A stretch of DNA of 64,000 nt. Origin: Hyphomicrobiales bacterium. GTDB taxonomy: Bacteria > Pseudomonadota > Alphaproteobacteria > Rhizobiales > Rhizobiaceae. How positions within the stretch are numbered: position 1 is the first letter of the stretch; every line of letters begins with the position of its first letter. Below, in pieces: positions 42,960-49,824 of the stretch. The position numbers and the translations under genes were made by a program. The stretch spans positions 1 to 64,000 of the forward strand of contig UCII01000006.1 of the NCBI GenBank assembly GCA_900472485.1, read 5' to 3'. The notes under the pieces are model-generated. The model saw only the letters and a list, made by a program, of their open reading frames with translations. It was not told the DNA's origin and ran no database searches.

Positions 42960-43610
42960 ATGTCGAAAAATCACAATCTCACTCTGACCGGACCGGATCT
43001 GGCCGCGCTGCTGTGCAGCCGCGTCTGCCATGATGTGATCTCGCCGGTCGGGGCGATCAACAATGGCCTGGAGCTGCTCGACGAGGGTGGTGCCGACGCC
43101 GATGCGATGGATCTGATCCGTACCAGCGCACTCAACGCTTCCGTTCGGCTGAAATTCGCACGTCTTGCCTTTGGCGCCTCTGGCTCGGTCGGCGCGTCGA
43201 TCGACACCGGTGAAGCGGAGCGGGCCGCCAAGGATTTCGCCGCCGCCGAGAAGAAGACCGAGGTCAGCTGGGTCGGTCCGCGCGCGATCATCGCGAAGAA
43301 CCGCGTGAAGCTGCTGCTCAATCTCTTCCTCGTTGCCTATGGCGCCATTCCGCGCGGCGGCAATATCGAGGTGACACTCGAAAATCCGGAGTTCGACGCC
43401 AAGTTCACGATCGCCGTCAAGGGGCGGCTGATGCGCGTGCCGCCGAAATTCGCCGAAATCTGCTCAGGCACGCTGGAGGAGGCGATCGACGCACATTCGA
43501 TCCAGCCCTACTACACGGTTCTTCTTGCCGACGAGAGCGGCATGGAGCTTTCCTACAATGCGACGCCGGAGGAATTGACCTTCGTGGCGACCATGGCTAC
43601 CGCTCAATAA
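42960..43610 (+). CDS. chpT: Histidine phosphotransferase ChpT
   Basis: This 216-residue dimeric phosphotransferase passes phosphate from CckA to CtrA and CpdR. The phospho-accepting His24 is in SRVCHDVISPVGAINNGLELL read across its two halves, followed by the second helix of the DHp-like hairpin. A degenerate ATPase-like domain completes it. Length is normal. It lies 1.4 kb from ctrA, with a receiver-domain gene between them. AGGAG lies about seven bases before the ATG. Confidence 0.93.
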   Translation: MSKNHNLTLTGPDLAALLCSRVCHDVISPVGAINNGLELLDEGGADADAMDLIRTSALNASVRLKFARLAFGASGSVGASIDTGEAERAAKDFAAAEKKTEVSWVGPRAIIAKNRVKLLLNLFLVAYGAIPRGGNIEVTLENPEFDAKFTIAVKGRLMRVPPKFAEICSGTLEEAIDAHSIQPYYTVLLADESGMELSYNATPEELTFVATMATAQ

Positions 43611-43634
43611 CGGTTCATTCCGTCCGCGTTTTCG

Positions 43635-43669
43635 CCCGCAGTCGATCTCCGGCTGCGGGTTTATTTTTT
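43635..43669 (+). terminator. Terminator of chpT
   Basis: CCCGCAG (43635-43641) pairs with CTGCGGG (43653-43659), followed by TTTATTTTTTC. Confidence 0.88.
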
Positions 43670-43811
43670 CGTGTATCGAAAATTCCGTGCAATCTCGGGG
43701 TTGTCCGCTCAATTGATAATGTAGCGGTAACGAATCCTTAGCTTGCTGCTCCTATCGTTTCAATTTGAAGCCGACATCGGATGATGGCGGCTGATGCCAG
43801 GGAGCTCACAC

Positions 43812-44174
43812 ATGCAGCGGTTCATGATAACGGATACATCGGATGTCGTACGGAAGGTCGGCAAACGAATCCTGTCCGAGCTGGATTTTCTCGTGAGCGA
43901 AGCTGGAGACGCGCGCGAAGCGCTGATGCGCTGCCAGGCCGAAATGCCTGACTATCTGCTCGTCGATGCCGGCATGGAAGGGGCGCTCGAGCTCATCGCC
44001 AGCATCCGCGCCATGCCCGATGGCAAGGACGTGAAGATCTATTACTGCGTAATCGAGGCGGATCTTCGCAAGCTGATGGCCGGAAAGCGCGCGGGCGCGA
44101 CGGATTTTCTGCTGAAGCCCTTCGATCGCAAGATCCTGACGGCCATATTCGGCAATCGCGCCGCCGCCGCCTGA
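43812..44174 (+). CDS. Stand-alone receiver-domain protein, atypical response regulator
   Basis: This 120-residue protein is a single CheY-like domain. The phospho-acceptor would be Asp52 (LLVDAGMEG), and the conserved Lys is Lys102 (LLKPFD). The acidic pocket has one Asp (ITDTSD, Asp8) instead of the usual pair. The switch Thr/Ser after strand 4 appears replaced within YYCVIE. It is neither CpdR nor DivK by sequence. Position between chpT and ctrA suggests a part in the CtrA phosphorelay. ATG 43812 has AGGGAG about eight bases upstream; an in-frame ATG at 43794 is less well placed. Confidence 0.87.
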   Translation: MQRFMITDTSDVVRKVGKRILSELDFLVSEAGDAREALMRCQAEMPDYLLVDAGMEGALELIASIRAMPDGKDVKIYYCVIEADLRKLMAGKRAGATDFLLKPFDRKILTAIFGNRAAAA

Positions 44175-44204
44175 TCTCAATGGGATATCACTGCAACGAC
44201 CCAT

Positions 44205-44232
44205 AGCCGCCCTTTTTAGGCGGCTTTTTTTA
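44205..44232 (+). terminator. Terminator of the receiver-domain gene
   Basis: AGCCGCC (44205-44211) pairs with GGCGGCT (44219-44225), followed by TTTTTTAATTTT. This is a strong intrinsic terminator. Confidence 0.93.
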
Positions 44233-44253
44233 ATTTTCATCGGGGGTGGGCAC

Positions 44254-44283
44254 AAAAATCCCGCCTCGAAGGGCGGGATTTTT
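44254..44283. terminator. Second, bidirectional terminator between the receiver gene and ctrA
   Basis: AAAAATCCCGCC (44254-44265) pairs perfectly with GGCGGGATTTTT (44272-44283). The A and T tracts allow termination from both sides, so it ends ctrA transcription and backs up the terminator at 44205. Confidence 0.93.
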
Positions 44284-44314
44284 GCATATTCGGCGGTAAA
44301 GGCGGGGATGCGGC

Positions 44315-45016
44315 TCAGGCGCTTTCGGCGAAATCGCTGCTGTCGGGCTCGCGCAGCACATAGCCGCGGCCCCAGACGGTTTCGATATAGTTGGCGCCAC
44401 CGGCGGCGTTTGCCAGCTTCTTGCGGAGCTTGCAGATGAAGACGTCGATGATCTTCAGTTCCGGCTCGTCCATGCCGCCATAGAGGTGGTTGAGGAACAT
44501 TTCCTTGGTGAGCGTCGTGCCCTTGCGCAGGGAGAGCAGTTCCAGCATCTGATATTCCTTGCCGGTCAGATGCACGCGCTGGCCGCCGACTTCGACGGTC
44601 TTGGCGTCGAGATTGACGATCAGTTCGCCCGTCATGATCACTGACTGGGCGTGGCCCTTGGAACGGCGGACGATGGCGTGAATGCGGGCGACCAGCTCAT
44701 CCTTGTGGAAAGGCTTGGTCATATAGTCGTCGGCGCCGAAGCCGAGGCCGCGAACCTTGTCCTCGATGCCGGCCATGCCGGAGAGGATGAGGATCGGCGT
44801 CTTGACCTTCGAGAGGCGCAGCGTGCGCAGCACTTCGTAGCCAGACATATCGGGGAGATTGAGATCGAGAAGGATGATGTCGTAGTCGTAGAGCTTTCCG
44901 AGATCCACGCCTTCCTCACCGAGATCGGTGGTATAGACGTTGAAACTTTCGGATTTGAGCATCAGCTCGATGCTCTGCGCTGTTGCGCTATCGTCTTCAA
45001 TGAGTAGTACCCGCAT
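44315..45016 (-). CDS. ctrA: Cell-cycle master response regulator CtrA
   Basis: This 233-residue OmpR-type regulator controls cell-cycle, motility and envelope genes. The receiver domain spans residues 1-120, with the acidic pair Glu7-Asp8/Asp9 and phospho-acceptor Asp51 ([14 protein letters not shown]). The winged-helix domain carries [20 protein letters not shown], which is nearly invariant in Ctr[14 protein letters not shown] ends the wing. In rhizobia ctrA is essential. It is divergent from a FliJ-like gene across 441 bp that holds half-sites and a GANTC cluster. Confidence 0.98.
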   Translation of the reverse strand: MRVLLIEDDSATAQSIELMLKSESFNVYTTDLGEEGVDLGKLYDYDIILLDLNLPDMSGYEVLRTLRLSKVKTPILILSGMAGIEDKVRGLGFGADDYMTKPFHKDELVARIHAIVRRSKGHAQSVIMTGELIVNLDAKTVEVGGQRVHLTGKEYQMLELLSLRKGTTLTKEMFLNHLYGGMDEPELKIIDVFICKLRKKLANAAGGANYIETVWGRGYVLREPDSSDFAESA

Positions 45017-45104
45017 AATTGTCCCCTTTACCGCCGCCGAAAGGTCGTCAGCCCCTTAACGCGATACCGATCAAATCACTGCTTGATTTGGAAGCTGCCA
45101 TGTA

Positions 45105-45387
45105 ATGGTTAACAAATTCTGATTCACTCTGGCAAGTCGTATCGAATTTATTAAATAATTTTTCCATTCCACTGTTTTCCAACGACAATCAGTAAAATTG
45201 ACTCCTAAAGTATTGCATTAACAACCAACGCCAAGTGATTCATCCGACTCACCAATGCCGACATGTCGAATTCCGACCACAACATTTACCGAGCCTTAAA
45301 TCATTGCGCCTATCATTAACGATGCCCGTAAACGAAAGGTTACCAGCGGTAGGCTTTTATTAAGATCGCTGGAAATTTTTTTAACCA
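45105..45387. promoter_or_regulatory. ctrA/fliJ-like divergent control region with CtrA half-sites and GANTC cluster
   Basis: The 441-bp gap is AT-rich. Minus-strand TTAACCAT (45112-45105) and plus-strand TTAACCA (45381-45387) match the CtrA half-site. Four GANTC sites, targets of the CcrM methylase, sit at 45121, 45200, 45237 and 45246. I found no exact TTAA-N7-TTAA pair. In Caulobacter ctrA promoter P1 is methylation-sensitive, which makes the cluster meaningful, but activity here is inferred. Confidence 0.6.
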
Positions 45388-45457
45388 AGCCGTCTCAAAG
45401 CGGTTCGGCGGACGGGAATATCGAGAGCCGGGGTCTCGCATCACGGGAGTAATGCGT

Positions 45458-45814
45458 ATGAAGTCACGTGAGAGCCTTGTTCGCCTGAAAGAGTTTCAGG
45501 TGAACGAAAAACGCCGTCAGCTGCAGCAGTTGCAGATGATGATGGCGGAATTTGACCGCATGACGAAGGAGCTGGAAAGCCAGATCGTCGTCGAGGAGAA
45601 GAAGTCCGGCATTTCCGATCCGAGCCACTTTGCTTACCCGACCTTTGCCAAGGCTGCCCGCCAGCGTGCGGACAATCTGCAGGTGTCGATCCGCGAGCTG
45701 CAGGTTCAGGAAGAGGCGCTGGAAAATTCGCTCGAGGAAATGCAGGCCGAATATGCCAAGGCCGCAGCTCTCGAAGAGCGGGATGGTTCGGGTCCGGCGC
45801 GGGCACGCGCCTGA
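45458..45814 (+). CDS. fliJ: FliJ-like coiled-coil flagellar export protein
   Basis: This 118-residue protein is almost wholly helical coiled coil (SRESLVRLKEFQVNEKRRQL, then EELES and RQRADNLQVSIRELQVQEEA). Length and pattern fit FliJ, the general chaperone/stator of flagellar type III export, although coiled coils align with many proteins. Its place divergent from ctrA supports a flagellar role. ATG 45458 has GGGAG about seven bases upstream; the ATG at 45452 is too close. No other flagellar genes are in the window. Confidence 0.72.
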   Translation: MKSRESLVRLKEFQVNEKRRQLQQLQMMMAEFDRMTKELESQIVVEEKKSGISDPSHFAYPTFAKAARQRADNLQVSIRELQVQEEALENSLEEMQAEYAKAAALEERDGSGPARARA

Positions 45815-45911
45815 GATCGCAATTCCGTCTTCTCCTTCGGATCAAGCATCTTGCGTTCCGATGCGGGGGTCCATCTTCGGAATGCGAAGGGTATGACGGC
45901 AGCAGCATATG

Positions 45912-45966
45912 AAAGCTGCGCATGACTGGCCGTGACGGGGCCGGCCATGCGCAGCTTTTGCGTTTT
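45912..45966. terminator. Strong terminator between the FliJ-like and GNAT genes
   Basis: AAAGCTGCGCATG (45912-45924) and CATGCGCAGCTTT (45946-45958) form a perfect 13-bp stem, with GGCC pairs inside the loop, followed by TGCGTTTTTAG. It lies between convergent genes. Confidence 0.85.
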
Positions 45967-46059
45967 TAGAAATAATCCGACTGGGTGGACGGATTATTGC
46001 CTGCACATCCACCCGTTCTTTGCGCGTGAACGCGTACCTCCTCGCTTGAAGCAATTCCT

Positions 46060-46341
46060 TCAGAGATTGACGACGTCATGCCAGTCGTCATGACGTTGCG
46101 CTTGAGCCTTGAAGAAGGGGCAGAGCGGGATGATCTTCCAGCCGCCGCGCCGCGCCTCTTCGACGGCGTGAAGCGCCAGCGCCTGGCCGACTCCCTTGCC
46201 ACGCAGGGCATCCGGCACGCCGGTATGATCGACGATGATCAGCTTGGGGGACGTGCGGGAGAAGGTCATCTCCGCCTCGTGGCCTTCGACCGTTGCGACA
46301 TAACGGCCGCCGGATGTATTGTTTTCGTTGCGGATATCCAT
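46060..46341 (-). CDS. Small GNAT-family N-acetyltransferase (YjdJ type)
   Basis: This 93-residue minimal GNAT has the acetyl-CoA motif PDALRGKGVGQALALHAVEE and the terminal segment WKIIPLCPFFKAQAQRHDDW typical of the Acetyltransf_CG group. The Cys of LCPF is conserved in that group. The ATG at 46341 has GGGAGAAAA upstream; a frame to 46401 has no such support. The substrate is unknown. It sits between the FliJ-like gene and sciP. Confidence 0.85.
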   Translation of the reverse strand: MDIRNENNTSGGRYVATVEGHEAEMTFSRTSPKLIIVDHTGVPDALRGKGVGQALALHAVEEARRGGWKIIPLCPFFKAQAQRHDDWHDVVNL

Positions 46342-46514
46342 GATTTTCTCCCTTGTCGCGTCTGATGCAACTAGGATTGCATGTGCTCCGACACCTGCCA
46401 ACCTTCGAGATTGTTAACGGATCGTTTCCGTTTAAGTCGATGTCAAAAATGCGGACCGGCCAAGCCCTTTAACTCTAGGCAAGCTGGACGCTACGAGGGC
46501 GCTTCAGCAAATAA

Positions 46515-46547
46515 TTCGGGCCTCTTTCACAAGAAAAGAGGCCCGAA
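46515..46547 (-). terminator. Terminator-like hairpin downstream of sciP
   Basis: TTCGGGCCTCTTT (46515-46527) pairs perfectly with AAAGAGGCCCGAA (46535-46547). On the minus strand a weak TTATTTG follows, 34 bp after the sciP stop. Confidence 0.75.
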
Positions 46548-46580
46548 CACAAAATAGAAAAGGTGGTGCTGTCGCTGCTG

Positions 46581-46856
46581 TCAGTGGCGATACTGCTGTA
46601 TGCGGGTCGTCCGAAGGCCAGCCAGGCCATGGGTATTGATGGACGACTGCCAGGAGAGGAACTCTTCGACGGTCAACGTATAACGTTCGCAGGCTTCTTC
46701 CAAGCTGAGCAGACCACCACGCACGGCGGCGACAACCTCTGCCTTACGACGAATGACCCAGCGACGCGTATTCGGCGGCGGAAGGTCTGCTATCGTCAGC
46801 GGGCTGCCATCGGGGCCGATGACATACTTCACTCGGGGACGTATCATTTCGGTCAT
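46581..46856 (-). CDS. sciP: CtrA inhibitor SciP (DUF1153)
   Basis: This 91-residue helix-turn-helix protein matches DUF1153. In Caulobacter SciP binds CtrA and blocks its activation of transcription in G1. TEMIRPRVKYVIGPDGSPL, PPNTRRWVIRRKAEVV and LSLEEACERYTLTVEEFLSW are nearly invariant in the family. The ATG at 46856 gives the family start; six upstream residues to 46874 are unlikely. A GACTC site and a CtrA-like box lie upstream, so it is plausibly under CtrA and CcrM control. Confidence 0.92.
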   Translation of the reverse strand: MTEMIRPRVKYVIGPDGSPLTIADLPPPNTRRWVIRRKAEVVAAVRGGLLSLEEACERYTLTVEEFLSWQSSINTHGLAGLRTTRIQQYRH

Positions 46857-46858
46857 TG

Positions 46859-46934
46859 GACTCTCTACACACACTCAAGACCACGTGTGGCACTCTAGCT
46901 TGCCACATTTAAAAATTGCCTAAGCACATGGTAA
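46859..46934 (-). promoter_or_regulatory. sciP upstream region with CtrA-like box and GANTC site
   Basis: On the minus strand TTACCATGTGCTTAG (46934-46920) has the TTAA-N7-TTAA spacing with one mismatch per half, and its first eight bases resemble TTAACCAT. GACTC (46859-46863) lies two bases upstream of the start codon. The remaining AT-rich DNA to 47158 shows nothing else recognisable. Confidence 0.45.
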
Positions 46935-47158
46935 GACTTTGCTAATAATTTTAATCAATGTGGCGAAGTGCTGATTTGCGTATATCGTGCCTGAGCAAAT
47001 CAGCCGAAAGCCCCTGTTATTTCAGGGTAAATCGCATTCATTCTATGATTTTTCGTCAGTAAAAACTTACGCTTTCGGGCCGAAATCGCAGAAGCTCGTA
47101 TGCTGCTCTCAGGCTCGGGAGCAGGCTCAAGAATTGTTTTTTACTTGCAAAAATAAAC

Positions 47159-47953
47159 TTACGCCGACACGCCGTGCTTCTGTCCGCCCCAGCAGATGAA
47201 GTGCGGATTGGCAAAGTCGGCATCCGCGCTCTGGTCGGTCTTGCCATAGGTCAGAAGGCTACCCTCGATGGTAACCGTCTTGCCGCCCGCCGCCCGCAGG
47301 ACCGCATCGCCGGCCGCCGTATCCCATTCCATGGTACGGCCGAAACGCGGATAAACATCTGCTTTGCCCTCGGCGAGCAGGCAGAATTTCAGCGACGAAC
47401 CGATCGACGTGCAGCCGGAAACCGCATTGTCCGTAAGAAAGCCTTCGGTTTTCGCATTGCTGTTACAGCGGCTGGCAAGCGCCGTCAGCTTGGCCGGAGG
47501 TTCACGCACTGCAATGTTGACGCGACTGGTAATGGCAAAATACTTGTCCACCATCAGCTTGCGTGCCCTACCGGGCTCGCCGGTAAAGGCGACGCCGAGC
47601 GCCGGTGCGTAGACGATACCGATCACGGGGATGCCGTCCTCGATATAGGCGATGTTGACGGTGAACTCATCCCGATGCTCGATGAATTCTCGGGTGCCGT
47701 CGAGCGGGTCGACCAGAAAGAAGGCGCGGCCGTGCACATCCGGAATCTTGCCGGCTGAAACCTGCTCTTCGGCAATGGCCGGGATATGGGGAAAGTCGCG
47801 CTCGAGGTACCTGAGAATGATGTGTTCAGCGCGTTCGTCGGCTAGCGTGACGGGGCTCATGTCCTGTTTCAAGGCAACCGAATAGCCGGCACGATAGACC
47901 TCCAGGATGGCCTTTCCTGCTTCGAGCGCCGCCTTTTCGAATGTTGCAAGCAT
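47159..47953 (-). CDS. cysQ: 3'(2'),5'-bisphosphate nucleotidase
   Basis: This 264-residue member of the inositol-monophosphatase superfamily hydrolyses PAP from sulfate assimilation. The metal-binding motifs are VDPLDGTREF near residue 82 and WDTAAGDAVLRAAGG near 212, with the acidic AEEQVSAG upstream. These match CysQ rather than inositol phosphatase (GTREF). Length is standard. It is divergent from soxB. Confidence 0.94.
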   Translation of the reverse strand: MLATFEKAALEAGKAILEVYRAGYSVALKQDMSPVTLADERAEHIILRYLERDFPHIPAIAEEQVSAGKIPDVHGRAFFLVDPLDGTREFIEHRDEFTVNIAYIEDGIPVIGIVYAPALGVAFTGEPGRARKLMVDKYFAITSRVNIAVREPPAKLTALASRCNSNAKTEGFLTDNAVSGCTSIGSSLKFCLLAEGKADVYPRFGRTMEWDTAAGDAVLRAAGGKTVTIEGSLLTYGKTDQSADADFANPHFICWGGQKHGVSA

Positions 47954-48281
47954 CTGCTTCTTCGTCTTCCGCGCGCCGTCCGCGCCTGAACTCTCCGGAC
48001 ATTATATATAGGAAGTTGCGATTGCGAAGTTTAGATTTCCGATGCCCGGCTTCCTTCGCCTTAACGCCTGAGCAAAGGTTTAGCAACAGCGCTCGGCATG
48101 GCTTCCGAACGGGTGGGCTTTTCGGCAGGTCGGCGAGGTATTCTTCCGAGAGCAAACACTGTCCGTCACTGCGCATTCGGAAAAGATCGTGTTCTGTTTG
48201 CGAAGCTTTTTCGCTCTTTCGGGACTTGTCGTTTTTATTGCATATGCGAATGTGCGGCCGGGTAATGATCAGGATGAATGC
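47954..48281. other. 328-bp intergenic region between divergent cysQ and soxB
   Basis: The gap must hold both promoters. An AT-rich element (ATTATATATAGG, 48000-48011) gives a TATATAAT-like -10 on the minus strand about 50 bp before cysQ. No operator, hairpin or RNA was recognised. A frame running from 48189 into soxB lacks support. Confidence 0.4.
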
Positions 48282-49535
48282 ATGCGTTATTCGGCTTATC
48301 AGCTTCTAAAACAGGCGTTTTCAGGCAATCGCCATTGGCAGCCGGTGTGGCGTACGCCGGAGCCGAAACCACATTATGACGTGATCATCGTCGGCGGCGG
48401 CGGGCATGGCCTGGCAACGGCCTATTATCTCGCCAAGGAATTCGGCATTACCAATGTCGCCGTGCTGGAAAAGAGCTATATCGGCTCGGGCAATGTCGGC
48501 CGCAACACGACGATCATCCGTTCCAATTATCTTCTGCCCGGCAACGAGCCTTTCTACGAGTTCTCGATGAAGCTCTGGGAAGGGCTGGAACAGGATTTCA
48601 ACTACAATGCCATGGTGTCCCAGCGCGGTATCGTCAATCTGTTCCATTCCGATGGCCAGCGCGATGCCTATGCCCGGCGCGGTAATGCAATGCGCATGCA
48701 CGGCGTCGATGCAGAACTGCTCAATCGCGAGCAGGTCCGCCGGATGATGCCCTATCTGAACTTCGATCATGCCCGCTTTCCGATCCTCGGCGGCCTCCTG
48801 CAGCGGCGCGGCGGCACGGCGCGGCATGATGCGGTCGCCTGGGGTTATGCGCGTGGCGCCGACAGCCGCGGCGTCGATCTGATCCAGCAATGCGAAGTGC
48901 TCGGCATCCGCCGCGACGAGGGCGGTGCTGTGACGGGGGTCGAAACGAACCGCGGCTTCATCGGCTGCAACAAGCTGGCGCTTGCGGCCGCAGGTCATAC
49001 GTCGATTCTCGGCAATATGGCCGGTCTGGAGCTCCCAATCGAAACGCATGTGCTGCAGGCTTTTGTTTCCGAAGGGCTGAAGCCTGTTATCGACAATGTC
49101 ATCACCTATGGCGCGGGACACTTCTATATATCCCAGTCGGACAAGGGCGGCTTGGTCTTCGGCGCCGATATCGATTACTACAGCTCCTATGCGCAACGCG
49201 GCAATCTTGCGACCGTCGAGCATACGATGGAGGAGGGGGTGTCACTCATTCCCGGCCTGTCGCGCGTCCGCGTGCTGCGCACCTGGGGCGGCGTCATGGA
49301 TATGAGCATGGACGGTTCGCCGATCATCGATCGGACGCCCATCGAAAATCTTTATCTGAACTGCGGTTGGAATTATGGCGGCTTCAAAGCGACGCCGGCC
49401 TCGGGCTTCTGCTTCGCGCATCTGATCGCCAAGAACGAGAGCCACGATGTCAGCCGCCTTCTGCGTCTTGACCGCTTCGAGCGCGGCTTTGCGATCGACG
49501 AAGGCGGCAAGGGTCCGCAGCCGAACCTGCATTGA
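48282..49535 (+). CDS. soxB: Sarcosine oxidase beta subunit
   Basis: This 417-residue subunit of the heterotetrameric enzyme carries the flavin that oxidises sarcosine to glycine and formaldehyde. The FAD-binding motif VIIVGGGGHGLATAYYLAKE starts near residue 35. His182 in GGTARHDAVAWGY probably corresponds to the His that binds FMN covalently; I infer this from position. The end GPQPNLH is typical. The ATG at 48282 has AGGA upstream; the frame extends 31 residues further without support. soxD follows 13 bp later. Confidence 0.94.
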   Translation: MRYSAYQLLKQAFSGNRHWQPVWRTPEPKPHYDVIIVGGGGHGLATAYYLAKEFGITNVAVLEKSYIGSGNVGRNTTIIRSNYLLPGNEPFYEFSMKLWEGLEQDFNYNAMVSQRGIVNLFHSDGQRDAYARRGNAMRMHGVDAELLNREQVRRMMPYLNFDHARFPILGGLLQRRGGTARHDAVAWGYARGADSRGVDLIQQCEVLGIRRDEGGAVTGVETNRGFIGCNKLALAAAGHTSILGNMAGLELPIETHVLQAFVSEGLKPVIDNVITYGAGHFYISQSDKGGLVFGADIDYYSSYAQRGNLATVEHTMEEGVSLIPGLSRVRVLRTWGGVMDMSMDGSPIIDRTPIENLYLNCGWNYGGFKATPASGFCFAHLIAKNESHDVSRLLRLDRFERGFAIDEGGKGPQPNLH

Positions 49536-49548
49536 GGGCACAATACCA

Positions 49549-49824
49549 ATGGCAAGCTTGATCAACTGCCCGCATTGCGGCGTGCGACCCAAGGAAGAAT
49601 TCTCCATTCGCGGCGCATCCGTCGCCCGCCCGGCAGCGACCGCGCCGGACGAGGACTGGAACCGTTACATCTTCATCCGCGACAATGAGCGTGGCCGGAT
49701 TGAGGAATATTGGCACCATAGCGCCGGGTGTCGCCGCTGGCTGGTCGTCGACCGCAGCAATGTCACCCATGAGGTCTTTTCCGTTACCGACGCCGAGGAC
49801 AAGGCGAAGGAGGCGGCACGATGA
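49549..49824 (+). CDS. soxD: Sarcosine oxidase delta subunit
   Basis: This 91-residue subunit binds structural zinc with Cys7 and Cys10 (NCPHCG), His57 and Cys61 (WHHSAGC), the same spacing as known enzymes. It holds the alpha and beta subunits together. Its last four bases overlap soxA (ATGA), so translation is coupled. Length is normal. Confidence 0.94.
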   Translation: MASLINCPHCGVRPKEEFSIRGASVARPAATAPDEDWNRYIFIRDNERGRIEEYWHHSAGCRRWLVVDRSNVTHEVFSVTDAEDKAKEAAR

